Shown: positions 44,772-53,133 of the stretch, in pieces
How the letters are laid out: every line of letters starts with the position of its first letter
How positions within the stretch are numbered: the stretch's first letter is position 1
Assembly: GCA_038405435.1 (NCBI GenBank)
Contig: JBBYHZ010000014.1
Source of the DNA: Dryocola clanedunensis_A
GTDB taxonomy: Bacteria; Pseudomonadota; Gammaproteobacteria; Enterobacterales; Enterobacteriaceae
Reading direction: 5' to 3' (one strand)
DNA: 64,000 nucleotides
Made by a program: the position numbers and the translations under genes
The notes under the pieces: generated by a model
What the model was told of the DNA's origin: nothing
Seen by the model: only the letters and a program-made list of their open reading frames with translations
Databases searched by the model: none

Positions 44772-46457
44772 TTACTCTCCAATCATCTCAATGTTGGCAG
44801 CGCCTGGCGGCACCATCGGGAATACTTTCTCATCGGCGTCGGTGCGCACGTGGATCAGGCACGGCCCAGGGCGAGAGATTGCTTCCTGTAAGGCTGCCTG
44901 TGGATCGGCGGCCGCGTTCAGATCGCAGGTCGCCAGGCCAAAGCCCTCGGCAATTTTCAGGAAGTTCGTCTGGCCCGGATAGGTGGAGGCATAGACATTC
45001 TGCTGATAGAACAGCGTTTGCTGCTGATGCACCAGCCCCAGCGCCTGGTTGTTCATAAGGATGATTTTCACGTCCAGGTTATGTTCTGCGGCGGTGGCCA
45101 TTTCCTGAATATTCATCATGATGCTGCCGTCGCCGGTAAAGCACAGCACTTTGCGGTTGGGTTCGGCAAGCGCGGCCCCTACGGCAGCAGGCAGGCCAAA
45201 GCCCATAGTGCCCAGCCCGCCGGAGGTCAGCCACTGGCGCGGCCGGTTCAGCGGATAAACCTGGGCCACCCACATCTGATGCTGGCCTACGTCGGTGGTG
45301 ATAATCGCTTCGTCGTCAACGCAGGCGGCGGCCGCGTTAATCAGGCCATACGGCATTAACGGGTTATCGGCGCCAGGCTGGCTGAACGGGAACTCCTGCT
45401 GCAGGCCAGCAACCTGCTGCAGCCACTGTTGGCGGGGCAGCGCGTCGATTTTTGGCAGCAGTTGCTCCAGCACGTCGCCCACGTCCGCGCGAATCGCGAT
45501 ATGGGCATGTTTAATTTTGCCCAGCTCGGCGCGGTCGATATCCACGTGGATGATTTTTGCATTCGGGCAGAACTGCTCTGTTTTCCCAATGGCGCGGTCG
45601 TCGAAGCGTGCACCCATGACAATCAGCAAATCAGCTTCCTGCAGGATGTAGTTAGTGCTGCGCGCGCCGTGCATGCCCAGCATCCCCAGCGATAACGGAT
45701 GTTTTGCCGGGATCGTCCCCAGCGCCATCAGCGTCATTGTCGTTGGCAGACTGGCTTTTTCAGCCAGCGCGCGAGCCTGCGCATGGGCGTTGATGATACC
45801 GCCGCCGAGATACAGCACCGGGCGCTGCGCCTGGTTGATCATCGCTGCGGCATCAACGATTTGCTGAATTTCAAAGCCCGGAGAGGGGGTCGGTTCGGAA
45901 ACCGCAGGCAGAGCGCTGATATCAATTTCCGCGGTTTGAACGTCTTTCGGGATGTCGATCCACACCGGGCCAGGACGGCCTGACTCGGCAATGCGAAACG
46001 CGTCGCAGATGACCTGAGGCAGCTCGTTGATATCGCGAACCAGATAGTTATGTTTAGTAATCGGGATGGAGATGCCGTAGGTGTCGACTTCCTGGAAGGC
46101 GTCGGTGCCGATCATGGATTTAGGCACCTGGCCGGTAATGCAAACCAGCGGGATGGAATCAAGTCGCGCATCGGCAATCGCGGTGACCAGGTTGGTTGCG
46201 CCGGGGCCGCTACAGGCGATGCAGACCGCCGCTTTGCCCTGCGTGCGCGCCATGCCCTGTGCCATAAAGCCCGCGCCCTGCTCGTGCCGAGCAAGAATAT
46301 GGCGGATTTTCGTGCTCTGGCTTAAGGCATTGTAGAGCGGCAGGACGGTGCCGCCGGGGATGCCGCTGACGGTAGTGATACCGTGGTGCTCCAGCATTTG
46401 CACAATCAGCTGTGCGCCAGTGATACGACCTTGCGGTGGGTTTTCCGAAATTGCCAT
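44772..46457 (-). CDS. ilvB: Acetolactate synthase I catalytic subunit
   Basis: The 561-residue ThDP/FAD enzyme has the N-terminal catalytic Glu in ARHEQGAGFMAQG, the FAD-binding middle domain and the ThDP motif GDGSIMMNIQEMATAAEHNL. It condenses two pyruvates to acetolactate, or pyruvate plus 2-oxobutyrate, in branched-chain amino acid synthesis. It is controlled by the valine/leucine-rich leader ivbL and the attenuator between them. The operon order ivbL-ilvB-ilvN is as in E. coli. Confidence 0.96.
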   Translation of the reverse strand: MAISENPPQGRITGAQLIVQMLEHHGITTVSGIPGGTVLPLYNALSQSTKIRHILARHEQGAGFMAQGMARTQGKAAVCIACSGPGATNLVTAIADARLDSIPLVCITGQVPKSMIGTDAFQEVDTYGISIPITKHNYLVRDINELPQVICDAFRIAESGRPGPVWIDIPKDVQTAEIDISALPAVSEPTPSPGFEIQQIVDAAAMINQAQRPVLYLGGGIINAHAQARALAEKASLPTTMTLMALGTIPAKHPLSLGMLGMHGARSTNYILQEADLLIVMGARFDDRAIGKTEQFCPNAKIIHVDIDRAELGKIKHAHIAIRADVGDVLEQLLPKIDALPRQQWLQQVAGLQQEFPFSQPGADNPLMPYGLINAAAACVDDEAIITTDVGQHQMWVAQVYPLNRPRQWLTSGGLGTMGFGLPAAVGAALAEPNRKVLCFTGDGSIMMNIQEMATAAEHNLDVKIILMNNQALGLVHQQQTLFYQQNVYASTYPGQTNFLKIAEGFGLATCDLNAAADPQAALQEAISRPGPCLIHVRTDADEKVFPMVPPGAANIEMIGE

Positions 46458-46504
46458 GCTCCAGTCCTTCTTTTTATGCCGTTTCGCTTGCTGGCCGGGG
46501 GACT

Positions 46505-46544
46505 AAAACAAGAAACCCCGCCCGGTTTGCGCCGGCGGGGTTTT
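46505..46544 (-). terminator. ivbL transcription attenuator
   Basis: On the minus strand CCCCGCCGG pairs with CCGGGCGGGG, with one bulge, around GCGCAAA. TTTCTTGTTTT follows. It lies between ivbL and ilvB and terminates transcription unless ribosomes stall at valine or leucine codons. Confidence 0.88.
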
Positions 46545-46568
46545 GGAATCGATGCGTTGATTCAGACC

Positions 46569-46670
46569 CTACGGCGCATTGCCGACGACGACCACCACCA
46601 CACGCACGACGACCACCGCGGCTGGTAGCGCGGTTAGTAGTAGGGCTGAGTTACGGGTGAATGGAGTCAT
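46569..46670 (-). CDS. ivbL: IvbL leader peptide of the ilvBN operon
   Basis: The 33-residue leader begins MTPFTRNSALLLTALPAA, continues with ten valines interrupted by one arginine, and ends GNAP. It is too short for most gene finders. The Leu and Val codon runs sense charged tRNA-Val and tRNA-Leu and govern the downstream attenuator. It matches the E. coli IvbL pattern (about 32 residues) with a longer valine run. Confidence 0.92.
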   Translation of the reverse strand: MTPFTRNSALLLTALPAAVVVVRVVVVVVGNAP

Positions 46671-46826
46671 TTGGGTCCTGAATAGTTGTTGTGTATTGAT
46701 AACGTCGAATTTCATACAAACACACAGCTTCGTTTCACACAACAGGTTTATGCGTGATGGCGAAAAACCGTGCGTGAAATCACATAAGCAAGATTGTCGT
46801 TACAATAAATTCGGACTCTCGCTGGA

Positions 46827-47024
46827 TCAGCAGCAGCGAGCGCCGCCTTTGCCGCCGTAGCGCGCGTCCTGGCGCTCGCGGAAAAACTCTTCGTAGGTCA
46901 TCGGCGTCTGCTCCGGGTGGGTCAGGCGCATATGCTGGACATAGTTGTCGTAGTCCGGCACGCCGACCATCATTTTGGCGGCCTGCCCGAGGTATTTTCC
47001 TGCTTTTGCCAGGTTATCGAACAT
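46827..47024 (-). CDS. ybdD: YbdD-like small protein
   Basis: The 65-residue protein of the YbdD/YjiX (DUF466) family is rich in Tyr, Arg and Gly and ends GGKGGARCC. It matches E. coli YbdD in length and position behind cstA. In E. coli the paralogue YjiX is associated with the pyruvate transporter BtsT (YjiY), and YbdD has been tied to CstA activity. It is separated from cstA by 118 bp holding a large palindrome. Confidence 0.9.
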   Translation of the reverse strand: MFDNLAKAGKYLGQAAKMMVGVPDYDNYVQHMRLTHPEQTPMTYEEFFRERQDARYGGKGGARCC

Positions 47025-47044
47025 ATCTTTCTCCGGATAATTGT

Positions 47045-47132
47045 CCCCTCACCCCGGCCCTCTCCCCAGGGGGCGAGGGAGAAAACCGATCCAGTTCCCT
47101 CGCCCCTTTGGGGAGAGGGTTAGGGTGAGGGG
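47045..47132. repeat. Nested inverted repeat between cstA and ybdD
   Basis: CCCCTCACCC...CTCTCCCCA (47045-47068) pairs with TGGGGAGAGGG..GGGTGAGGGG (47109-47132). Inside it GGGGCGAGGGA pairs with TCCCTCGCCCC. The whole can form one long hairpin of nearly 88 bases. This ctcaccct/gagaggg repeat type is widespread in enterics. In the cstA-ybdD transcript it could limit downstream expression. Confidence 0.8.
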
Positions 47133-47142
47133 AAATCGTCAG

Positions 47143-49248
47143 TTAGTGTGCGCTCTTAGCCTCGGCCACGATCGCATCCAGATCCTCAGGCATCTTTTCG
47201 TACGGCGTTTCGCTGGCGGTCGGTCTGTCTGACTTCAGCGCTCTGAGAGCGGTTTTAATCGAGAACAGGGCGATAACGACGACCACGACCATAAAGAAAA
47301 TGGTCAGCCCGGCGTCCAGGCGATTGTTGAAGACCAGCTGAGAAAGCTGCGACTGGGTGTACTGCGGCGGGATATTGCCGCTGTCGATCATCGCCTGGAA
47401 CTTGTTGGCGATCGCCAGGAAGCCCACCTTCGCATCCGGGCTGAACGCTTTCTGCCAGCCCGCCGTCAGGGTACATATCAGCAGCCACGCCGTGGGCACC
47501 AGCGCCACCCAGGCGTATTTCTGCCGTTTCATTTTGAACAGCACCACCGCGCAGAGCATCAGCGCCATCCCGGCCAGCATCTGGTTGGCGATACCAAACA
47601 GCGGCCACAGGGTGTTGATGCCGCCGAGCGGATCGACCACGCCCTGGTGCAGGAAATAGCCCCACGCCAGCACGCACAGCGCCGTCGCCAGCAGGTTCGC
47701 CGGTAGCGAATCCGTTCTTTTCAGGCCCGGAGAGATCACCCCCAGCAGGTCCTGGAGCATAAAGCGAGCCGCACGGGTGCCCGCATCCACCGCCGTCAGA
47801 ATAAACAGCGCTTCAAACAGGATGGCAAAGTGGTACCAGAACGAGACGTCCATCAGGCCACCCAGCGCCCCGTGGAGAATGTAGGCCATCCCCACGGCAA
47901 GCGTTGGCGCGCCACCGGCGCGGGAGATAATGCTCTGCTCGCCCACTTCGTTGGCAATGTTAGTCAGTGTCTCCGGCGTGATGTGGAAGCCCCAGCCGCT
48001 GACGACGCTGGCCGCAGAGGCCACAACGTCCGCCGTACCTGCCGGAGCCAGCACCGCCATCGGGCTGTTCATCGCAAAGTAGACGCCCGGGTCGATAACG
48101 CAGGCCGCCACCAGCGCCATGATCGCCACGAACGACTCCATCAGCATGCCACCGTAGCCGATGAAGCAGGCCTGGTTTTCATTCGCCAGCATCTTCGGCG
48201 TGGTGCCGGAGGCAATCAGCGCGTGGAAGCCGGAAACGGCGCCGCAGGCGATGGTAATAAACAGGAACGGGAACAGGTCGCCGGTCCACACCGGGCCGGT
48301 GCCATCGATGAATTTGGTCAGGGAAGGCATTTGCAGCGTCGGCCGCATAATCAGAATCCCGATGGCCAGCCCGATAATAGTGCCGATTTTCAGGAAGGTG
48401 GAGAGGTAGTCACGCGGGGCCAGCAGCAGCCACACCGGCAGCACCGCCGCCACGAAGCCGTAGCCCACCAGCATCCACGTCAGCTGCACGCCGGTATAGT
48501 CGAAGTACGGCGCCCAGGTCGGGCTTTCGGCCACCCAGCCGCCGGAAATAATCGCGAAGATCAGGCATACCAGGCCGATAACGGAAACTTCACCGATGCG
48601 CCCGGGGCGTAAATAGCGAATATAGACGCCCATAAACAGCGCCAGAGGAATGGTAAACGCCACGGTGTAGGTGCCCCACGGGCTGTGGGTCAGGGCTTTC
48701 ACCACGATCATTGCCAGCACCGCCAGAATGATCACCATGATCATAAAGCAGGCCACCAGCGCAATCACGCCGGCGGTGTTGCCCATCTCCTCTTTTACCA
48801 GCTCGCCCAGCGAACGCCCGTCGCGGCGGGTGGAGACAAACAGCACCATAAAGTCCTGCACCGCACCGGCCAGCACCACGCCCGCCAGCAGCCACAGCAT
48901 GCCAGGCAGGTAGCCCATCTGCGCGGCAAGCACCGGCCCCACCAGCGGCCCGGCCCCGGCAATAGCGGCAAAATGGTGACCGAACAGCACTTTCTTGTCC
49001 GTCGGCACGTAGTCCAGCCCGTCGTTATGGCGCACGGCTGGCGTCATGCGGGTCGCATCAACCGTCAGCACCCGTTTGGCGATAAACAGACCGTAATAAC
49101 GATAGGCAATGAGATAAACGCAGACTGAGGCGACCACTATCCACAGCGCGTTAATCTGTTCGCCCCGGTTAAGCGCGATATAGCCGAGCGCGAAGGCCCC
49201 GATAATCGCCAGCACTGCCCATATCAGGTGTTTCCCTGGAGTATTCAT
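47143..49248 (-). CDS. cstA: Carbon starvation protein CstA (pyruvate/peptide transporter)
   Basis: The 701-residue polytopic membrane protein has the same length as E. coli CstA, with about 16-18 helices and family motifs such as FGHHFAAIAGAGPLVGPVLA and GDLFPFLFITIACGAVSGFH. In E. coli it is induced by carbon starvation through CRP, and it imports pyruvate and possibly peptides. It follows entH in the same direction with about 230 bp between, so it should have its own promoter. The ybdD gene follows. Confidence 0.95.
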   Translation of the reverse strand: MNTPGKHLIWAVLAIIGAFALGYIALNRGEQINALWIVVASVCVYLIAYRYYGLFIAKRVLTVDATRMTPAVRHNDGLDYVPTDKKVLFGHHFAAIAGAGPLVGPVLAAQMGYLPGMLWLLAGVVLAGAVQDFMVLFVSTRRDGRSLGELVKEEMGNTAGVIALVACFMIMVIILAVLAMIVVKALTHSPWGTYTVAFTIPLALFMGVYIRYLRPGRIGEVSVIGLVCLIFAIISGGWVAESPTWAPYFDYTGVQLTWMLVGYGFVAAVLPVWLLLAPRDYLSTFLKIGTIIGLAIGILIMRPTLQMPSLTKFIDGTGPVWTGDLFPFLFITIACGAVSGFHALIASGTTPKMLANENQACFIGYGGMLMESFVAIMALVAACVIDPGVYFAMNSPMAVLAPAGTADVVASAASVVSGWGFHITPETLTNIANEVGEQSIISRAGGAPTLAVGMAYILHGALGGLMDVSFWYHFAILFEALFILTAVDAGTRAARFMLQDLLGVISPGLKRTDSLPANLLATALCVLAWGYFLHQGVVDPLGGINTLWPLFGIANQMLAGMALMLCAVVLFKMKRQKYAWVALVPTAWLLICTLTAGWQKAFSPDAKVGFLAIANKFQAMIDSGNIPPQYTQSQLSQLVFNNRLDAGLTIFFMVVVVVIALFSIKTALRALKSDRPTASETPYEKMPEDLDAIVAEAKSAH

Positions 49249-49394
49249 GTTGGTTTTCCGTTGTCAGCCCAGAAACGTGGAGGTGTTACATTTTGTTTCT
49301 AGAACACAGTTCGGAATTTAACAATATTGAAACATGGGAATCGCGTGGTTTGACCAGGTCTTTACATCAGCTTGCTAGGGCGATCACTTTCTGG

Positions 49395-49467
49395 GGATGT
49401 CGGATGACGCTGGCGCTTATCCGACATCCCAAAGAGTAGGGTGGATAAGCGCCAGCGCCATCCACCG
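49395..49467. repeat. BIME: paired REP units between entH and cstA
   Basis: GGATGTCGGAT...ATCCGACATCC is one palindrome; GGTGGATAAGCGCCAGCGCCATCCACC is a second with a similar centre. Both arms are long and GC-rich. They lie between the entCEBAH operon end and the cstA promoter. Confidence 0.8.
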
Positions 49468-49474
49468 AAAATAC

Positions 49475-49891
49475 TTAACCCAGAGTCGCCGTGGTTAACC
49501 GGCTGGTGCAGCAGCGTTTGCCGCGCGCATCAAAAATGGCGATCTCCCAGACCTGGGAAGTTTTGCCCAGATGTAGCGGCTTGCAGACGCCCCGAACTTT
49601 GCCGGAGGCCACCGCTCGGTGATGGCTGGCGCTGATTTCCGTTCCCACCACGCACTGCCCTTCCGCGGTGGTCAAATACCCTGCCATCGACCCCAGCGTC
49701 TCCGCCAGCGCTACCGATGCGCCGCCGTGCAGCAGGCCAAACGGCTGATGCGTGCGTTCGTCTACGGGCATCTCCGCTTCCAGACACGCTTCGTCGATGC
49801 GCGTGAAGGTAATGCCGAGCAGCGCCACCATCGACTTTTCACCCATCGCGTTCAGCTCAGTCAGGCTCAGCTGGCGTTTCCAGATGCTCAT
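49475..49891 (-). CDS. entH: EntH proofreading thioesterase
   Basis: The 138-residue hot-dog-fold thioesterase has the motif HGGASVALAETLGSMAG and catalytic Glu in ALAETLG. It releases mis-loaded acyl groups from EntB and EntF carrier domains during enterobactin assembly. The start MSIWKRQL gives the E. coli length (about 137); it begins 1 base after the entA stop. It is the last gene of entCEBAH. Regulation is presumably by Fur at the entC promoter. Confidence 0.93.
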   Translation of the reverse strand: MSIWKRQLSLTELNAMGEKSMVALLGITFTRIDEACLEAEMPVDERTHQPFGLLHGGASVALAETLGSMAGYLTTAEGQCVVGTEISASHHRAVASGKVRGVCKPLHLGKTSQVWEIAIFDARGKRCCTSRLTTATLG

Positions 49892-49892
49892 C

Positions 49893-50645
49893 TCAGGCTC
49901 CCAGCGTCGAGCCGCCGTCAATCACGATATCCTGCATCGTGATATGGCTGGCGTAGTCGGAGGCGAGGAACAGGATCGTGCTGGCAATCTCCTGCGGACG
50001 GGCGATTTTGCCCAGCGGGATCCCCATTTTGAACTGCTCCGCAAAACCCCTAATACGCTGCTGCTCCGCGTCCGGCGTTTTCCAAAGCAGGCGCTGCATG
50101 TCGGTATCTGTAGAGCCAGGCGAAACAAGGTTACAGCGCACGCCGAAGGGGGCAAGCTCCAGCCCGACGGTCTGCGCCAGGCTTTTCAGCGCGGCCTTCG
50201 ATGCACCATAGGCGGACATGCCGGTTCGTGGCGTATGGGCCGCGTCCGAAGCAACGGTGACCACTGCCCCGCTCCGCTGTTCGCGCAGCAGGGGCATGAC
50301 GGCGCGGAACAGATTAAACGCGCCGCCAACGTTGACCGCGAAGGTATCCTGCCAGTCCTGAAGCGCCAGCTCATCCGTTGCGCCCATGCGCAAAATCCCC
50401 GCCGCGTTGACCAGCACGTCCAGCCGGGGTTCATCGCTAAGCAAGCGCCGGGTCAGCACGCTAACCTGGTCTGCATCAGCAACGTTCAGGGTTTCAGTGG
50501 CGAACGGGTAAACGTCCAGCGGGAAAGCCAGATCGAAACCAACCACCGTCGCCCCGGCCTCGCTGAAGGCCAGCGCCGTATGGTAGCCAATGCCTTTGCC
50601 CGCGCCGGTTACCCAGACGCGTTTGCCGCTAAAGTCGATGTTCAC
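49893..50645 (-). CDS. entA: 2,3-dihydro-2,3-dihydroxybenzoate dehydrogenase
   Basis: The 250-residue short-chain dehydrogenase has the cofactor motif TGAGKGIG and catalytic YGASK. It oxidises 2,3-dihydro-DHB to 2,3-dihydroxybenzoate using NAD+. The chosen start is a GTG that overlaps the entB stop (GTGA), giving VNIDFSGKRVWVTGAG, close to the E. coli start MDFSGKNVWV and length (248). A longer in-frame ATG upstream would lie inside entB and is less likely. Confidence 0.93.
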   Translation of the reverse strand: MNIDFSGKRVWVTGAGKGIGYHTALAFSEAGATVVGFDLAFPLDVYPFATETLNVADADQVSVLTRRLLSDEPRLDVLVNAAGILRMGATDELALQDWQDTFAVNVGGAFNLFRAVMPLLREQRSGAVVTVASDAAHTPRTGMSAYGASKAALKSLAQTVGLELAPFGVRCNLVSPGSTDTDMQRLLWKTPDAEQQRIRGFAEQFKMGIPLGKIARPQEIASTILFLASDYASHITMQDIVIDGGSTLGA

Positions 50646-51502
50646 GCCTGCGGCTCCCTGGACAGCAGCGCCCACCAGGCGTCGACGCTCGGGTTCTTCG
50701 CCAGCATCACGAAGTCGATGTCGCCGTGAATTTTGCGCCAGCTCGCCGCCAGCGCCATCATGCGCACGGAATCCAGGCCGTAATCAATCAGGTTTTCGTC
50801 ATCTTCCGGGATGTCGGACTCGTCGAGCAGCGGCAGGATCAGGGCGCGAAGCTGCTCTTTATTTTGCGGGGCAGCTTCCGGCAGCAGATCGCGGGTCATC
50901 ACCACGCGGCCTGAACGGCCCGCCGTGTATTTCAGCGCCATCATGTGCTCTTCGCGGCTGAAATCCGCCAGCGCGTCGGCCACCATAAACGGCTTGATAT
51001 CACGCATGAAGGCGTCGGTGGCGGTGGTCATACAGCCGATATGAGCGTACACGCCGCAGATAATCAGCTGGTTGTGCCCCGTCTCTTTCAGGGACTGCTC
51101 CAGCGGCGAGCGGATAAACGCGCTGTAGCGCCACTTGGTCAGCACCGTGTCCTGCTCGTCCGGGGCAAGAGCGGCAACGACCTGCTGGCGCTCCGGATGC
51201 TTGTTCAGGCCCGGCCCCCACATATCGTTGAGCAACGCGCGGTCTTCGTCGCTCTGATTATTCGGCTGCGCGGTGTAATAGACCGGAATACCGTTCTTTT
51301 TGCAGTAATCGCGCAGCGCGGCGATGTTGTCGATAACCTGCTGGATCATCGGGCAGCTGTCGCCCCAGAAATCGATAAAGTAGTCCTGCATATCGTGGAT
51401 CAACAGCGCGGCGCGGCCAGGCTCGAAGGCCCACTGTACTTTGCTTTCCGGGATCTCGGCTGCGGTCGGTAAGGCGTATGCGTTCAGTTTTGGAATAGCC
51501 AT
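50642..51502 (-). CDS. entB: EntB, isochorismatase and aryl carrier protein
   Basis: The 286-residue bifunctional protein has an N-terminal isochorismatase domain (LLIHDMQDYF near residue 33-42, and the cysteine in GCMTTATD region) that makes 2,3-dihydro-DHB. The C-terminal ArCP domain carries the phosphopantetheine Ser245 in YGLDSVR. EntE loads dihydroxybenzoate here and EntF accepts it. It lies 14 bases after entE and overlaps entA. Confidence 0.96.
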   Translation of the reverse strand: MAIPKLNAYALPTAAEIPESKVQWAFEPGRAALLIHDMQDYFIDFWGDSCPMIQQVIDNIAALRDYCKKNGIPVYYTAQPNNQSDEDRALLNDMWGPGLNKHPERQQVVAALAPDEQDTVLTKWRYSAFIRSPLEQSLKETGHNQLIICGVYAHIGCMTTATDAFMRDIKPFMVADALADFSREEHMMALKYTAGRSGRVVMTRDLLPEAAPQNKEQLRALILPLLDESDIPEDDENLIDYGLDSVRMMALAASWRKIHGDIDFVMLAKNPSVDAWWALLSREPQA

Positions 51503-51516
51503 AATGTCTCCGTCAA

Positions 51517-53133
51517 TCAGGAAGCCAGCGCCTTTTGGGCAATCAGCTGGCGTAAACGTTTTTTATCCACTTTGCCGACCGGGGTCAGGGGCAAAGCCTC
51601 AACAATTTCGATGCGGTCCGGCAGCTTGAAGTCCGCAATGCCCAGCTCGCGCAGGTAGCGGCGGATCTCCACGGCGCGGAACGGGCGGCTGCCGACGATA
51701 AACGCGCAGCTCTTCTCGCCCAGCAGGCTGTCTTCCATCGACACCAGCGCGGCGTGAATAATGTCTTCATGGCGCAGCAGCAGATTTTCAATCTCTTCGG
51801 CGGCGATCTTCTCTCCTCCGCGGTTGATCTGATCTTTTTCCCGGCCCTGCACGGTGATGTAGCCATCTTCGGCAATGGAGATCAGATCGCCGGAACAGTA
51901 GAAGCCGCTGGCGTCAAAGGCGCTGGCGTTGTGCTCCGGGCTGCGGTAATAGCCGCGGAAGGTGTACGGCCCGCGCGTCATCAGGCGGCCCACTTCACCG
52001 TGCGGCAGCGGGTTGCCGTTTTCGTCGGCTACCCAGACCTCATCGTCCGGGCACATCGGTTTGCCCTGGGTGGTGAAGATATGTTCGCTGTCGTCGTCCA
52101 GACGGGTGTAGTTCACCAGCCCCTCCGCCATGCCAAACACCTGCTGAAGCTGGCAGCCGATTTCCGCAGGAATACGCGCCGCCAGCGCTTCGCTGAGCCG
52201 TGCCCCGCCGACCTGCAGCAGCTTCAGCGATGCCAGCGCCCGGTTACTGCCCCACTCGCCAATGGCCTGTAGCCACAGGCTGACCGCAGGCGGCACCAGC
52301 GCGGTGACGTTGATCTGATGGCGTTCAATGAGCGGGAAGCAAAGCGTGGCGCTCGGATCGTTTGCCAGCACCACGCGTCCGCCGCCGTAGAACACGCCCA
52401 GCGAGCCGGGCGAACTCAGCGCGTAGTTATGTGCGGCGGGAATGGCGCATAAAAAGCGGGTATCTGCATCGAACCGGCAGATTTCTACGCTGCGGCGAAT
52501 GCTGTAGTAGTAATCGTTATGCGTGCGAGGAATCAGCTTCGGCGTGCCGGTGCTGCCGCCCGAAAGCTGAAAGAAGGCCACTTCATCGGCGGCGCTTGAG
52601 GTGACAACAAAATTATCCTCCGGCTCGCTGATAAACGCCGTCAGGGAACGGTCGCGATCATTTTCGTTGAGCAGCACCGCCATACGCAGCGAAGGGTTCT
52701 GGCTGCACAATCCTTCGAGGAAATCATCGTGGGCAAACAGGCTATGCTTGCGGTCGGCAATCAGCAGCGCCGGTTCGATTTGCTTTGCGTAGGCCTCAAG
52801 CTCGGTTCGCTGATGGCTGAAAAGCGCGTTAACTGGCGCAACGCCGATTTTCAGCAGCGCAAACAGCGTGATGTACAGCTCCGCCACGTTGCCCAGCTGC
52901 ACCAGCGCCGTTTCGCCCGTTTGCAGGCCCCGCCTTTGCAGCGCGCAGGCCAGGCGGGTTGCCGCCTGCTCCAGTTCGCGGTAGCTGTAACGACGTTCGC
53001 CGTCGATAAGCGCAGTCGCGTCGTTCTTTGCGTGGCGGCTCAGGATGTCGGTAAGCGGCAGATCGGCCCAGTAGCCTTTTTCGCGATAGCGTGCGGCCAG
53101 ATCCGCTGGCCAGCGGGTAAATTCAATCGCCAT
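51517..53133 (-). CDS. entE: EntE, 2,3-dihydroxybenzoate-AMP ligase
   Basis: The 538-residue stand-alone adenylation enzyme has core motifs SGGSTGTPKLIPRTHNDY, YCSGDL, and GGEKIAAEEIE, with the catalytic Lys in PVGKVDKKRLR at the C-terminus. It activates 2,3-dihydroxybenzoate and transfers it to the EntB carrier domain. The ATG directly abuts the entC stop, so translation is likely coupled. Length matches E. coli EntE (536). Confidence 0.96.
   Translation of the reverse strand: MAIEFTRWPADLAARYREKGYWADLPLTDILSRHAKNDATALIDGERRYSYRELEQAATRLACALQRRGLQTGETALVQLGNVAELYITLFALLKIGVAPVNALFSHQRTELEAYAKQIEPALLIADRKHSLFAHDDFLEGLCSQNPSLRMAVLLNENDRDRSLTAFISEPEDNFVVTSSAADEVAFFQLSGGSTGTPKLIPRTHNDYYYSIRRSVEICRFDADTRFLCAIPAAHNYALSSPGSLGVFYGGGRVVLANDPSATLCFPLIERHQINVTALVPPAVSLWLQAIGEWGSNRALASLKLLQVGGARLSEALAARIPAEIGCQLQQVFGMAEGLVNYTRLDDDSEHIFTTQGKPMCPDDEVWVADENGNPLPHGEVGRLMTRGPYTFRGYYRSPEHNASAFDASGFYCSGDLISIAEDGYITVQGREKDQINRGGEKIAAEEIENLLLRHEDIIHAALVSMEDSLLGEKSCAFIVGSRPFRAVEIRRYLRELGIADFKLPDRIEIVEALPLTPVGKVDKKRLRQLIAQKALAS

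Noticed and set aside
47830..48612. 260-residue ORF opposite cstA
   Set aside because: It is antisense to the conserved CstA frame and is His/Arg/Gln-rich as expected of a shadow frame.
49893..50675. Longer entA start at 50675
   Set aside because: It would lie inside entB coding sequence; the GTG overlapping the entB stop gives the family length.
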